DNA of 64,000 nucleotides from Leisingera sp. ANG-M7 (GCF_000813965.1 NZ_JWLI01000006.1:434001-498000); one strand, 5' to 3'; positions 8,618 to 17,704 are shown, counted from the first letter of the stretch. The notes: generated by a model not told the origin, from the letters alone. A program made the numbers and translations.

Positions 8618-9529
8618 ATGACAGTCCCACGCAAATTCCTGCCCTCAATCTCCTCCCTGCGCGCCCTTGAAGCGCTGGACCGGCTTGGCAGCGCCTCTGC
8701 CGCCGCCGATGAGCTGGCCCTGACGCAGGGTGCGGTCAGCCGCCAGCTGCAAACGCTGGAGCGGCAGTTGGGGATGGAGCTGGTGCAGCGCGACCAAAAG
8801 CGTCTGGCGCTGACAACAGAGGCCCAGGATTACGCTGCGGAGATCCGGCAGGCCTTGAACCAGATCGTGCAATCCACCTTGCGTTTGCAGGCCGCCTCGC
8901 TAGCAGGGACGCTCAACCTGGCGATCCTGCCAGCCTTCGGCATGCGCTGGCTGATGCCGCGGCTGCCGGAGTTTGCCCGGCTTCACCCGGATGTGACCAT
9001 CAACATGGCCACCCGCTTGGAACCATTCAATTTTGCTACGGAACCCTTTGATGCTGCGATACATTTCGGAAACGCCGAGTGGCCCGGAACGCAATCCCTG
9101 CTGCTGAAGCATGAACAGCTGCTGCCGGTCTGCGCACCGCAATTGACGGACGGACGCAGGGTTGAGGAGCCGAAGGACATCTTGAAGTTGCCCCTGCTGC
9201 ACATCCAGACCCGGACAACCGCCTGGAAGGACTGGTTCGAGCAGCAAGGCATTGAAGCTGATGCGGGATTAAGTGGTACAATCTATGATCAATTCGCAAC
9301 CATCACCCAGGCCGCGCTGCACGGGCTTGGGGTCGCGCTGATGCCGGATTACCTGGTGGAGCAGGACCTGGCGACCGGCCGGCTGGTGGCGCTGCATCCG
9401 GAGGCGGTTGAAACTGCCGGCGCCTATTACCTGGTCTGGCCGGAGCGAAAATCAGACGCGCCGGCGCTGATGAAGTTCCGCGGCTGGCTGGCAGGAAAAG
9501 CGCAGCCGGAGGACCCGCTGCCGCGGTGA
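8618..9529 (+). CDS. LysR-family transcriptional regulator (GcvA/GcdR-like)
   Basis: 303 residues. The N-terminal winged helix-turn-helix runs over about residues 5-65 (SLRALEALDRLGSASAAADELALTQGAVSRQLQTLERQLG). A periplasmic-binding-like effector domain follows (about 90-295). The GcvA-like LPSISSLRALEAL opening is clear. The ATG at 8618 was chosen because it gives the standard LysR length. A GTG at 8564 is in frame but adds 18 residues without similarity to LysR starts, and neither has a strong ribosome site. It is divergent from gcdH, so it probably responds to glutarate, glutaryl-CoA or a lysine breakdown product. That role is inferred from position. Confidence 0.85.
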   Translation: MTVPRKFLPSISSLRALEALDRLGSASAAADELALTQGAVSRQLQTLERQLGMELVQRDQKRLALTTEAQDYAAEIRQALNQIVQSTLRLQAASLAGTLNLAILPAFGMRWLMPRLPEFARLHPDVTINMATRLEPFNFATEPFDAAIHFGNAEWPGTQSLLLKHEQLLPVCAPQLTDGRRVEEPKDILKLPLLHIQTRTTAWKDWFEQQGIEADAGLSGTIYDQFATITQAALHGLGVALMPDYLVEQDLATGRLVALHPEAVETAGAYYLVWPERKSDAPALMKFRGWLAGKAQPEDPLPR

Positions 9530-9535
9530 AGATCA

Positions 9536-9582
9536 GGGGGTGACATGCGTGCACCCCCTGTACACCCCTTGTGCACCCCCCG
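9536..9582. repeat. Hairpin and short direct repeats between LysR and phoB
   Basis: GGGGGTG (9536-9542) can pair with CACCCCC (9552-9558). Three near-copies of TGTRCACCCC follow each other from about 9549 to 9582, with about 12-13 base spacing. The element separates two converging genes and may act as a two-way transcription stop, but there is no clear U-tract. Confidence 0.35.
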
Positions 9583-9601
9583 GTGCCGTTTCCGCCAGGC
9601 T

Positions 9602-10291
9602 TCAGCCCAGGGCGTAGCCGGCGCCGCGCACGGTGCGGACGGGATCGTCGCCGCCGTGCTGGGTCAGCGCCTTTCGCAACCGGCCGATGTGAACGTCGAC
9701 GGTGCGGGTGTCGACATAGATGTCGCGGCCCCAGACCCGGTCCAGGAGCTGTTCCCGGCTCCAGACCCGGCCCGGTTTCTCGATGAAGGTGGAGAGCAGG
9801 CGGAATTCGGTCGGACCCAGCTTCAGCTGGTTTCCGGCACGGCTGACCTTGTGGGTTTCTGCGTCCAGAACGATGTCGTCGTATTCCAGGCGCACACCAA
9901 CGGTGGAGGGCCGGACCCGGCGCAACTGGCTGCGCACCCGTGCCATCAGCTCAACCACCGAATAGGGTTTCACCACGTAATCATCGGCGCCAGTTTCCAG
10001 GCCGCGCACCTTGTCCACTTCCTCGGACCGGGCGGACAGCATGATCACCGGGATGTTGCGGGTCTCGGCGCGGGTCTTGAGGCGGCGGCAAACCTCGATG
10101 CCGCTGAGATTGGGCATCATCCAGTCAAGGATGATGATATCGGGCATGTCCTCCTCGACCACCAGCAGCGCTTCTTCGCCATCCTTGGCCTTGAGCACAC
10201 GGAAGCCGTCAGCTTCGAGATTATAGGCCAGCACTTCGCGCTGCGCCATTTCGTCTTCTACAACCAGAACGGTGGGCTGGTCGGCAGCCAT
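9602..10291 (-). CDS. phoB: Phosphate regulon response regulator PhoB
   Basis: 229 residues, OmpR/PhoB family. The receiver domain (about 5-120) has the acidic pair at Glu12/Asp13, phospho-acceptor Asp56 (IIILDWMMP) and Lys in VVKPYS. The winged-helix DNA-binding domain (about 130-229) contains the PhoB-like GPTEFRLL, RVWSREQLLDRVWG and VDVHIGRLRKAL segments. It binds Pho boxes such as the one at 15915-15943 when phosphorylated by PhoR. It is last in the phoR-pstSCAB-phoU-phoB cluster, 3 bases after phoU. Confidence 0.96.
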   Translation of the reverse strand: MAADQPTVLVVEDEMAQREVLAYNLEADGFRVLKAKDGEEALLVVEEDMPDIIILDWMMPNLSGIEVCRRLKTRAETRNIPVIMLSARSEEVDKVRGLETGADDYVVKPYSVVELMARVRSQLRRVRPSTVGVRLEYDDIVLDAETHKVSRAGNQLKLGPTEFRLLSTFIEKPGRVWSREQLLDRVWGRDIYVDTRTVDVHIGRLRKALTQHGGDDPVRTVRGAGYALG

Positions 10292-10294
10292 CGG

Positions 10295-11005
10295 TCAGAT
10301 CTCCTGCGGTGTGGTCGAGGTGGTATCGGCTTTCTTGCGGTCTTCTTCCGGCTTCTCGCCGGTGACCAGATAGATCACCTGCTCGGCGATCGCGGTCACG
10401 TGGTCGCCCATGCGTTCGGTGTTTTTTGCAATAAAATGCAGGTGCATACAGGCCGAAATGTTGCGCGGATCCTCCATCATGTGGGTCAGGAATTCGCGGA
10501 ACAGGGCGTTGTACATCTGGTCGACGTCGCGGTCGCGTGCGATCACGTCGCGGGCCAGTTCCACATCGCGCTGGATGTAGGAGTCCAGCGCATCTTTCAG
10601 CATCCGCTCCACCTCGCGCGCCATGCGGCGCAGGGCGGATGTGCCTTCGCTGATGTTCGGCCCCTGGGCCAGGACGCCGGTACGCTTGGCCATGTTTTTT
10701 GCATAGTCGCCAATGCGTTCCAGATTGCCGGCAATCTTCATTACCGACAGCACCAGCCGCAGGTCGGAGGCCGCAGGCGCGCGCAAAGCGATCAGCCGCG
10801 CGGTCTCTTCGTTGATCAGCTCTTCCAGCCCGTCAATGGCCTTGTCGCCCTGGCGCACGGTCAGCGCCAGTTCTTCGTCGCGGGTTTCCAGTGCCTGCGC
10901 GGCTTCACGGATGGCGTCCTCGACCAGGCCGCCCATTTTCATGATCCGGGCCTGAATTGCCTCCAGATCGCGGTCGAATGCAGATGCAATGTGCTGTGCA
11001 GTCAT
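10295..11005 (-). CDS. phoU: Phosphate signalling protein PhoU
   Basis: 236 residues and nearly all helical, made of two repeated three-helix PhoU domains (roughly 15-110 and 120-215). The second half repeats the metal-binding E/DxxxD pattern (for example DRDVDQMYNALFREFL and NTERMGDHVTAIAEQVIY). PhoU couples the Pst transporter to PhoR, keeping the kinase inactive when phosphate is plentiful. It lies between pstB and phoB with short gaps. Confidence 0.95.
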   Translation of the reverse strand: MTAQHIASAFDRDLEAIQARIMKMGGLVEDAIREAAQALETRDEELALTVRQGDKAIDGLEELINEETARLIALRAPAASDLRLVLSVMKIAGNLERIGDYAKNMAKRTGVLAQGPNISEGTSALRRMAREVERMLKDALDSYIQRDVELARDVIARDRDVDQMYNALFREFLTHMMEDPRNISACMHLHFIAKNTERMGDHVTAIAEQVIYLVTGEKPEEDRKKADTTSTTPQEI

Positions 11006-11021
11006 TTGTTTTTCCTAGAAA

Positions 11022-11819
11022 TCAGCCGATCCGGCCGGTGATATAGCTTTCGGTGCGCGGATCTTCGGGGTTGGTAAAGATCTGGCCGGTGGGGCCGAAT
11101 TCCACCAGGTTTCCGAGGTGGAAGAAGGCGGTTTTCTGGCTGACCCGCGCGGCCTGCTGCATCGAGTGGGTGACGATCACCACGGAATACTGACTGCGCA
11201 GTTCGTCGATCAGTTCCTCGACCTGCGCGGTGGCGATCGGGTCAAGCGCCGAACAAGGTTCGTCCATCAACAGCACCTCGGGCTCTGTCGCAACGGCACG
11301 GGCGATGCACAGGCGCTGCTGCTGGCCGCCGGACAGGCCAGTGCCGGGGGCGTCGAGACGGTCCTTCACTTCATCCCAGATGGCGCCGCGGCGCAGGGAT
11401 TTTTCCACGATTTCATCCAGTTCCGCCTTGTTCTTGGCCAGGCCATGAATGCGCGGGCCATAGGCCACGTTGTCGTAGATCGACTTGGGGAACGGGTTCG
11501 GCTTCTGGAACACCATACCCACCTTGGCGCGCAGCTGCACCGGGTCGACGCGCTTGTCGTAGATATCCTCGCCATCCAGCAGGATGTCGCCCTTCACGCG
11601 GCAGATGTCGATGGTGTCGTTCATCCGGTTCAGGCAACGCAGGAAAGTCGACTTGCCGCATCCCGAAGGACCGATGAAAGCAGTGACGGTGTTATCCTCG
11701 ATCTCGACGTTCACGTCTTTGATCGCGTGGCTGTCGCCGTAGTAGACGTTCACGTCCTTGGCGGCGATTTTGATGTTCTGGGTTTCCACGGTCTTATCCA
11801 TCAAGGTCATGTCGTTCAT
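11022..11819 (-). CDS. pstB: Phosphate ABC transporter ATPase PstB
   Basis: 265 residues. It has Walker [10 protein letters not shown] (residues 50-58), a Q-loop near VFQKPNPFP (PstB-specific), the signature [14 protein letters not shown], Walker [14 protein letters not shown] and the H-loop VTHSM. It powers the PstAC channel. AGGGG precedes the ATG by about 9 bases. The gene follows pstA by 15 bases. Confidence 0.96.
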   Translation of the reverse strand: MNDMTLMDKTVETQNIKIAAKDVNVYYGDSHAIKDVNVEIEDNTVTAFIGPSGCGKSTFLRCLNRMNDTIDICRVKGDILLDGEDIYDKRVDPVQLRAKVGMVFQKPNPFPKSIYDNVAYGPRIHGLAKNKAELDEIVEKSLRRGAIWDEVKDRLDAPGTGLSGGQQQRLCIARAVATEPEVLLMDEPCSALDPIATAQVEELIDELRSQYSVVIVTHSMQQAARVSQKTAFFHLGNLVEFGPTGQIFTNPEDPRTESYITGRIG

Positions 11820-11834
11820 TGCACTATGCCCCTT

Positions 11835-13193
11835 TTACCAGCGGCGTTCAAAGCGGCGGCGCAGGATCACAGCAAGCGTGTTCATGGTCACCAGGAAGAG
11901 AAGAAGGATGATGATGCCGCCCCAGGCGCGTTCATAGAATGCGGGGTCGGCGCGTTTCGCCCATTCGTAGATCTGGGCGGGCATGGCGGAGTTCGGCGCC
12001 AGCAGGCCGTCCGCCAGGGTTTCCGGCGCGTTGGAGGCGATGAAGCCGACCATGCCGATAAGCAGCAGCGGTGCGGTTTCCCCCAGCGCCTGCGCCAGCC
12101 CGATGATGGTGCCAGTCAGGATGCCGGGTGCAGCCAGCGGCAGCACATGGTGGAACACCGCCTGCATCTTGGAGGCGCCGACACCCAGCGCTGCGTCGCG
12201 GATCGACGGCGGCACCGATTTCAACGAGGCGCGCGTGGAGATGATGATGGTCGGGAGCGTCATCAGCGTCAGCACCAGACCGCCCACCAGCGGCGCCGAT
12301 GTCGGAAGGTGCATGTAGTTGATGAAGACAGCCAGGCCCAGGATGCCAAACACGATCGACGGCACGGCTGCAAGGTTTGAGATGTTCACCTCGATCATGT
12401 CGGTGAGCCAGTTCTGCGGTGCAAACTCCTCAAGGTAGATCGAGGCGGCGACGCCGATCGGCAGCGCCAGCGCCAGCACGACCAGCATCATGAACAGCGA
12501 GCCCAGCATGGAGACGCCAATGCCGGCTGCCTCCGGGCGGGCGTCGGAGGCATCCGCGCCAAAGATGAAATCGAGGTTGAAGGTCTTTTCCAATACTCCG
12601 GCAGCGGCCAAAGCATCAACGAGATCAAGCTGTTCAGCTGAGATGTTCTTGTCGTTGACGATGCTGTCGCGGCTCACCCGGCCCTTCAGGTAGCCGTCCA
12701 CGCGGCTGGAGGCGAGGAAGCGGAACTCCACCGTCTGGCCGATCTGGTCCGGGTTGGCGATCACATAGTCACGCAGCTGGGCGGCGACGTCCTTGGACAG
12801 GATACCGGCAAGCTCTTTGGATTTGAGGCTGGTCTCAATGCCCAGTTCCTCGATCACGGCCTCCATCGCGCCCTTGATGATCGGGGCGTAACCGAAGGTG
12901 GTGACCTTCTTGATGTCGGCCAGATCGCGGTTGCCCTTCTTGTCGAGCTTGGCTTCCAGCAGTTCCACATTCAGCGTGACAAAGGTCTGCTGGAAGGCAC
13001 CGGTGCCCTTGCCGACGATGGTGGTCACCAGCACCAGCAGCATGATCAGGCCCGCGGTGATGGCGGCGATGCCATAGGCCTTGAACCGGGTTTCTGCCGC
13101 GTTGCGCTTCTTGGTGTGCGGGGATTTCTCCAGCAGCGAGCCGCCGTGTTTGCGGGGCGCAGCGCCTGCGGGGTTTTGGCTGAGGTCAGTCAT
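11835..13193 (-). CDS. pstA: Phosphate ABC transporter permease PstA (long form)
   Basis: 452 residues, against about 296 in E. coli PstA. One membrane helix near residue 40-60 (AAITAGLIMLLVLVTTIV) is followed by an extra ~150-residue extracytoplasmic segment of the DUF3333 type. The canonical permease half has five further helices and the EAA loop around GASKMQAVFHHVLPLAAPGILTG. The start overlaps the pstC stop by one base (TAATG). Long PstA/PstC forms are usual in alphaproteobacteria; what the extension does is not known to me. Confidence 0.93.
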   Translation of the reverse strand: MTDLSQNPAGAAPRKHGGSLLEKSPHTKKRNAAETRFKAYGIAAITAGLIMLLVLVTTIVGKGTGAFQQTFVTLNVELLEAKLDKKGNRDLADIKKVTTFGYAPIIKGAMEAVIEELGIETSLKSKELAGILSKDVAAQLRDYVIANPDQIGQTVEFRFLASSRVDGYLKGRVSRDSIVNDKNISAEQLDLVDALAAAGVLEKTFNLDFIFGADASDARPEAAGIGVSMLGSLFMMLVVLALALPIGVAASIYLEEFAPQNWLTDMIEVNISNLAAVPSIVFGILGLAVFINYMHLPTSAPLVGGLVLTLMTLPTIIISTRASLKSVPPSIRDAALGVGASKMQAVFHHVLPLAAPGILTGTIIGLAQALGETAPLLLIGMVGFIASNAPETLADGLLAPNSAMPAQIYEWAKRADPAFYERAWGGIIILLLFLVTMNTLAVILRRRFERRW

Positions 13194-14665
13194 TATTCGT
13201 ACTGCTCCCGGTATTTGCGCACGATGTAGAGCGCCAGGACGTTCAGGCCGAGGGTCAGGACAAACAGGGTCAGGCCCAGGGCAAAGGCAACCAGCGTTTC
13301 CGGGCTGGCAAAGTCGGTGTCGCCGGTCAGCTGGCTGACGATACGGGTGGTGATAGTGGTCATCGATTCCAGCGGGTTGGCAGAGAACTTGGCAATCGCC
13401 CCTGCCCCCATCACCACGATCATGGTCTCGCCAATGGCGCGCGAGGCGGCCAGCAGCACCGCGCCGACGATGCCCGGAAGTGCGGCGGGCATCACCACTT
13501 GGCGCACGGTCTCGGACTTAGTTGCGCCGAGGCCCAGCGAGCCGTCGCGCATCGCTTGCGGCACCGCGTTGATGATGTCATCGGACAGCGAGGAGACGAA
13601 GGGGATCAGCATGATACCCATCACGAGGCCTGCGGTCAGGACCGAGGTGGCACCAGTCATCCATTCGACACCCAGAAGGCCGCCCTTGCCGAAGAGGTCT
13701 GCCAGCGCGGGGCCGACGGTCAGCAGCGCAAACAGGCCGTAGACGATGGTGGGAATGCCCGCGAGGATTTCCAGCAGCGGCTTGGCAAAGGCACGCACGG
13801 CACCGCTGGCGTATTCGGACAAATAGATGGCGGCAAACAGGCCCACCGGAACCGCCACCAGCAGCGCAATGAAGGAGATATAGAGCGTGCCCCACAGCAG
13901 CGGCAGGATCGACAGCTCACTGCCGCCCCGGAAGTTGGGTGCCCAGGTGGAGCCGAAGAAGAAATCGGTCCAGGAATGCAGGCCAAAGAAGTTTTTGGTT
14001 TCAAACAGCATCGACAGGACGATGCCCACGGTGGTGAGGATCGCCAGCGAGGCCGCCAGGATCAGCAGCGCCAGCACCGCGCGTTCCACCACGTTTCGGG
14101 CGCGGAAGTCCTTGTGGGTACGCGCGTAAGCAAAGGCGAACCCGCCAAGCGCCAGCAGCGCCACAACAACGGTCATGGCAATGCGGCCAGTGTGGGACAG
14201 ATTGCGGTAGGCCTGGGCGGCGTTCAGCACTTCCGGGCGCACCTTGGAACCCAGTGCCACGCCAACTTCGCCCATCAGGGCGCGCAGGTCCTGCTCGCCA
14301 GCAACGGCATTGCGGGCCTCGCGGGCGGTCAGCAGCCCCTGCTCCACCGCCAGATCCAGCCCTTCGGCAACCCGGCGCACGTCGCTCATCACCAGGCCGA
14401 TGGAAGAGCTTTCCGGGATCGCCTCTGCCGGGATCATGCCGGAGACGCGGTTTTCAATAAACATCGGCTGGGCCAGCAGCCAGATTGCAAGGGCGCCGAT
14501 GGCCGGAACAAAGGCCGCAAGCGCCACGTGGTAGCCGTAATAAGATGGCAGCGAATGAAGGTCTTTGACATTGCCCGCAGCGGTGGCAATCGCGCGGCGG
14601 CGGCCGCCGTAGAACCCTGCGGCGGAAAGCGCGATCAGGAGGGCAACAAGCCAGAAAGTGGGCAT
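13193..14665 (-). CDS. pstC: Phosphate ABC transporter permease PstC (long form)
   Basis: 490 residues against about 319 in E. coli. The N-terminus has two helices (MPTFWLVALLIALSAAGFYGG and the segment around 48-66). A soluble segment (about 70-150) follows, and then the six-helix permease domain with EAA loop LGATKSETVRQVVMPAALPGIVGAVL. GGAG lies about 9 bases before the ATG. It overlaps pstA by one base. It forms the transmembrane channel with PstA. Confidence 0.93.
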   Translation of the reverse strand: MPTFWLVALLIALSAAGFYGGRRRAIATAAGNVKDLHSLPSYYGYHVALAAFVPAIGALAIWLLAQPMFIENRVSGMIPAEAIPESSSIGLVMSDVRRVAEGLDLAVEQGLLTAREARNAVAGEQDLRALMGEVGVALGSKVRPEVLNAAQAYRNLSHTGRIAMTVVVALLALGGFAFAYARTHKDFRARNVVERAVLALLILAASLAILTTVGIVLSMLFETKNFFGLHSWTDFFFGSTWAPNFRGGSELSILPLLWGTLYISFIALLVAVPVGLFAAIYLSEYASGAVRAFAKPLLEILAGIPTIVYGLFALLTVGPALADLFGKGGLLGVEWMTGATSVLTAGLVMGIMLIPFVSSLSDDIINAVPQAMRDGSLGLGATKSETVRQVVMPAALPGIVGAVLLAASRAIGETMIVVMGAGAIAKFSANPLESMTTITTRIVSQLTGDTDFASPETLVAFALGLTLFVLTLGLNVLALYIVRKYREQYE

Positions 14666-14726
14666 GAAAAGCTCCGGTTTTGGCGGTGGCGTATCAGCTG
14701 CGGCAGCCCTGCCGCGGAAAGAATGC

Positions 14727-14752
14727 GCCGGGGCGGATGGCTCCGCCCCGGC
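14727..14752 (-). terminator. Strong hairpin between pstS and pstC (partial terminator or mRNA stabiliser)
   Basis: Eleven-base perfect arms GCCGGGGCGGA (14727-14737) and TCCGCCCCGGC (14742-14752) enclose a 4-base loop, with no U-tract. It lies 27 bases after the pstS stop. Such hairpins commonly protect the 5' cistron and let the abundant binding protein be made in excess over the permeases. Confidence 0.6.
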
Positions 14753-14778
14753 AAGGATCAGATCACAGGCGGGGCCGC

Positions 14779-15834
14779 TTAGGAGTTGCCGCCCATCACG
14801 GTCTCATTGGCAACCGCTTCCTGGGTTTCGGTCAGTTCCGGATCGGCAACCAGGCCGTACTCGGCCAGCGGGCCGTCTTCGCCGGCAACCTCGTCCGCCA
14901 CGAAGAACTCAGCATATTCCTTGAGGCCCGGGATCACACCGATGTGGGCTTTCTTCACGTAGAAGAACAGCGGGCGGGAGACCGGATATTCGCCGGTTGC
15001 GATGCTCTCGGTCGAGGGCACAACGCCGGACATGGTGGCAACCTGCAGCTTGTCGGTGTTGTTCTCGTAAAACGCCAGGCCGAAGACGCCGATGCCGTCT
15101 TTGTTGCTTTCGATGCGGGCCAGGGTTTCGGTGTAGTCGCCGTCGATGTCGACCGATTTGCCATCGGTGCGCAGGGCAATACAGGCCTTCTCAGCGGCCT
15201 TGTGCTTGGCTTTGTCGGTGTCGCCTTCGGCGTGGGCCAGCAGGTGCTCAAACGCGCCGGTGGCTTCGCAGCCGGCCAGGATCACCTTGTCTTCGAAGAC
15301 TTCGCGGGTACCGTGCTTGGTGCCGGGCACGAAGGCCTGGATGTCCACGGCGGGGAAGTTCGGGTTCACGTCGGCCCAGGTGGTGTTCGGGTTGTCGGCC
15401 AGTTCGCCGTCAACCAGAACCTTGTCGGACAGGGCCAGGAACCAGTCGGTGGGGGTGAATTCGAAGGAGTTGGCGTTGATGTCCGACGCGAACACGATGC
15501 CGTCATAGCCGATGCGGACTTCGATGATGTCGGTCACGCCGTTTTCGGCACAGGCAGCGACTTCCTTGTCCTTGATGCGGCGCGAAGCGTTGGCGACGTC
15601 GATGGTGTTTTCACCCACGCCTTCGCAGAAACGCTTGAGGCCGGCAGAGGAGCCGCCGGATTCAACAACCGGGGTCGGGAAATCGAAGTTCTCGCCAAAG
15701 GCTTCTGCCACGATGGAGGCGTAGGGCAGAACGGTGGACGAACCGGCAACCTGCACCTGGTCGCGCGCAGCGGCTGCGGTGGCGGAAACGGCGGAAATCG
15801 CCAGGGCGGAAGCGGTCAGTTTCACAAAGGACAT
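14779..15834 (-). CDS. pstS: Phosphate-binding protein PstS
   Basis: 351 residues. The signal peptide is residues 1-23 (MSFVKLTASALAISAVSATAAA). The mature part has phosphate-binding segments AGSSTVLPYASIVAEAF and VESGGSSAGLKRFCEG. It captures phosphate in the periplasm for PstCAB. The start at 15834 is fixed by GGAG 6-7 bases upstream and by the signal peptide; the frame stays open 47 codons further, but that part is not signal-like. A Pho box lies about 80-110 bases upstream. Confidence 0.95.
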   Translation of the reverse strand: MSFVKLTASALAISAVSATAAAARDQVQVAGSSTVLPYASIVAEAFGENFDFPTPVVESGGSSAGLKRFCEGVGENTIDVANASRRIKDKEVAACAENGVTDIIEVRIGYDGIVFASDINANSFEFTPTDWFLALSDKVLVDGELADNPNTTWADVNPNFPAVDIQAFVPGTKHGTREVFEDKVILAGCEATGAFEHLLAHAEGDTDKAKHKAAEKACIALRTDGKSVDIDGDYTETLARIESNKDGIGVFGLAFYENNTDKLQVATMSGVVPSTESIATGEYPVSRPLFFYVKKAHIGVIPGLKEYAEFFVADEVAGEDGPLAEYGLVADPELTETQEAVANETVMGGNS

Positions 15835-15914
15835 TTGTGTCTCCAAGAGTTTCAAAGGTCGATCACACCGTGATGATCTTGCCGCCTCTCCTAGAAGCTG
15901 CTGATGAGGCTTTT

Positions 15915-15943
15915 GTGACAGCTGTGTAACGCCCGTATGACAA
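15915..15943 (-). promoter_or_regulatory. Pho box (three PhoB repeats) upstream of pstS
   Basis: On the minus strand three 7-base units follow each other at exactly 11-base spacing: TTGTCAT, GCGTTAC, CTGTCAC. The outer two match the CTGTCAT consensus at six of seven positions each; the middle one is weaker. The spacing equals one helical turn as in known PhoB sites. It places pstSCAB-phoU-phoB under PhoB control. Confidence 0.8.
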
Positions 15944-16039
15944 AGCGGGGTTTGGCAGAAAAAATTCTGATACAAACGCCAAAGCCGCCGCCGTGGAGGA
16001 GCGTCAGCAGCGTGTGTCCGGCTGACAGGCGGAAGTCGA

Positions 16040-17080
16040 CTAGTCCGGCAAAATCACTGTAAAAACAGAGCCTTCGCCCAGATCGCTTTCGACGCGCAGC
16101 CGCCCGCGGTGGCGGTTGATGATGTGTTTGACGATTGCGAGGCCAAGGCCGGTGCCGCCCATCTCGCGGGAGCGGTGGCTGTCGGCGCGGTAGAAGCGCT
16201 CGGTCAGGCGCGGCAGGTGGATGGGGGCGATTCCGGGACCGTTATCGATCACCTGAATCCGCGCGGCAGGCGCCCGCACCGACGGATCGCGGTCTGTATG
16301 GGTCAGGACGACGCGGACCTGGTCGCCGCCGTATTTCACCGCATTCTCTACCAGATTGAGGAACACCTGGCGCAGCTGATCAGGATCGCCGGTGACGCTG
16401 ACCGTGTCCTCCGGTGCCTCCAGTGTCATCGCACTGCTGCGAGCCTCTGCCACCGGTGCGAGCGTTTTGAGGGTTGAGGACAGGAGGCCAGTCAGGTCGA
16501 CCTTTTCCTTGGGGCGGACCCGCTCCTCGCTTTCCACTCGGTTCAGCGACAAGAGATCCCCGACAAGGCGGTTCATCCGGCTGGCCTCGCCTTCCATGAT
16601 CGTAAGGAACCGGTCGCGGGCGGCGGCGTCATCCCTGGCCGGCCCGCGCAGGGTTTCAATGAAGCCAATGAGGGCGGTGAGCGGCGTGCGCAGCTCGTGG
16701 CTGACGTTACCTACGAAATCACGCCGCATCTGACTGGCCTGTTCGCGTTCGGTGATGTCGTCGAAACAGGCCAGTACCGCGCCGCCGCCCACAGCACCGA
16801 CACCCGGCACGTAGCGCAGAGTGACTGTGTAAGTGGTGTCCTGCGCGCCATCGTTGGACAGGTGCCTTGCGGTACGTGATTGCTTGTCGTGCAGACAGGC
16901 CTCGATCGCGGTGGCAACGCTGGGCTGGCGCAGGATGGTTGCGAAGTGGCGCCCCTGGATGCCTTGCCCCAGCAACGCTTCAGCACCGCTGTTGATGGCG
17001 ATGAAGCGCTCGGTCTGGTCCACCATCACAGCAGGCAGCGGAATTGCCGCCAGAAATCCTTCTATCAGATCCGTCGTCAT
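16040..17080 (-). CDS. phoR: Phosphate regulon sensor histidine kinase PhoR (no membrane segment)
   Basis: 346 residues. A PAS domain (about 5-112) is followed by a HisKA domain with phospho-acceptor His128 in NVSHELRTPLTAL. The ATPase domain has N box NLVENAVKYGG, G1 DNGPGI and G2 GGTGLGLAIVKHI. It phosphorylates PhoB. No hydrophobic membrane helix is visible at the N-terminus, unlike E. coli PhoR, so it is probably soluble or attached through partners such as PhoU/Pst. It lies upstream of pstS and is separated from it by the Pho-box region. Confidence 0.9.
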   Translation of the reverse strand: MTTDLIEGFLAAIPLPAVMVDQTERFIAINSGAEALLGQGIQGRHFATILRQPSVATAIEACLHDKQSRTARHLSNDGAQDTTYTVTLRYVPGVGAVGGGAVLACFDDITEREQASQMRRDFVGNVSHELRTPLTALIGFIETLRGPARDDAAARDRFLTIMEGEASRMNRLVGDLLSLNRVESEERVRPKEKVDLTGLLSSTLKTLAPVAEARSSAMTLEAPEDTVSVTGDPDQLRQVFLNLVENAVKYGGDQVRVVLTHTDRDPSVRAPAARIQVIDNGPGIAPIHLPRLTERFYRADSHRSREMGGTGLGLAIVKHIINRHRGRLRVESDLGEGSVFTVILPD

Positions 17081-17182
17081 CTGTTCCCCGCTGTTGCCCA
17101 GTCCGGCCTGCCTACTGCCGCAGTGTAAACCTGTTATGGCAGCAACCGTTCAAGCAGCGCAAAACCGCCCGGTTTACGCCGG

Positions 17183-17704
17183 TTACAGCGGTTTCAGCTC
17201 AGCCCTGAAGCGGCGCATGTTGTCCTGATAGAGAAGCGCGCTTTGCGTCAGCTTTTCAGCCAGCGCCGCGTCCACCTCCCGGACCACCTTGCCGGGGCTG
17301 CCCATCACCAGGGAGTTGTCGGGGATTTCTTTGTTCTCGGTGATCAGCGCCCCTGCCCCGATCAGGCAGTTCTTGCCGATCTTCGCCCCGTTCAGGATGG
17401 TTGCGCCCATGCCGACCAGAGAGTTCTCGCCGATGGTGCAGCCGTGCAGCATCGCCTTGTGGCCGATGGTGCAGTTTTTGCCGATGGTCAGCGGGTAGCC
17501 CGCATCAATATGCATGACCACGTTTTCCTGCACGTTGGTGCCTTCGCAGATGCGGATTTCCTCGTGGTCGGCACGGATGGTGACGCCGAACCAGACAGAG
17601 GACCCTGCCTCCATCACCACCTTGCCTATCAGGTTGGCATCGGGGGCGACCCAGGTGTCCTCATCGATTTGCGGCTGGTCAGCGCCAAGAGCAAAAAGGG
17701 TCAT
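17183..17704 (-). CDS. Gamma-carbonic anhydrase family protein
   Basis: 173 residues built of hexapeptide repeats (left-handed beta helix, about 12-135) with a C-terminal helix. The trimer-interface metal histidines are in [20 protein letters not shown]. Related YrdA/PaaY/CaiE proteins bind zinc and some have carbonic anhydrase or thioesterase activity. The actual activity here is unknown. The start overlaps the gmk stop (ATGA), giving translational coupling. Confidence 0.88.
   Translation of the reverse strand: MTLFALGADQPQIDEDTWVAPDANLIGKVVMEAGSSVWFGVTIRADHEEIRICEGTNVQENVVMHIDAGYPLTIGKNCTIGHKAMLHGCTIGENSLVGMGATILNGAKIGKNCLIGAGALITENKEIPDNSLVMGSPGKVVREVDAALAEKLTQSALLYQDNMRRFRAELKPL

Noticed and set aside
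9545-11041. Long plus-strand frame opposite phoB and phoU
   Set aside because: His/Gln/Gly-rich shadow translation antisense to two confident genes; no ribosome site or family.
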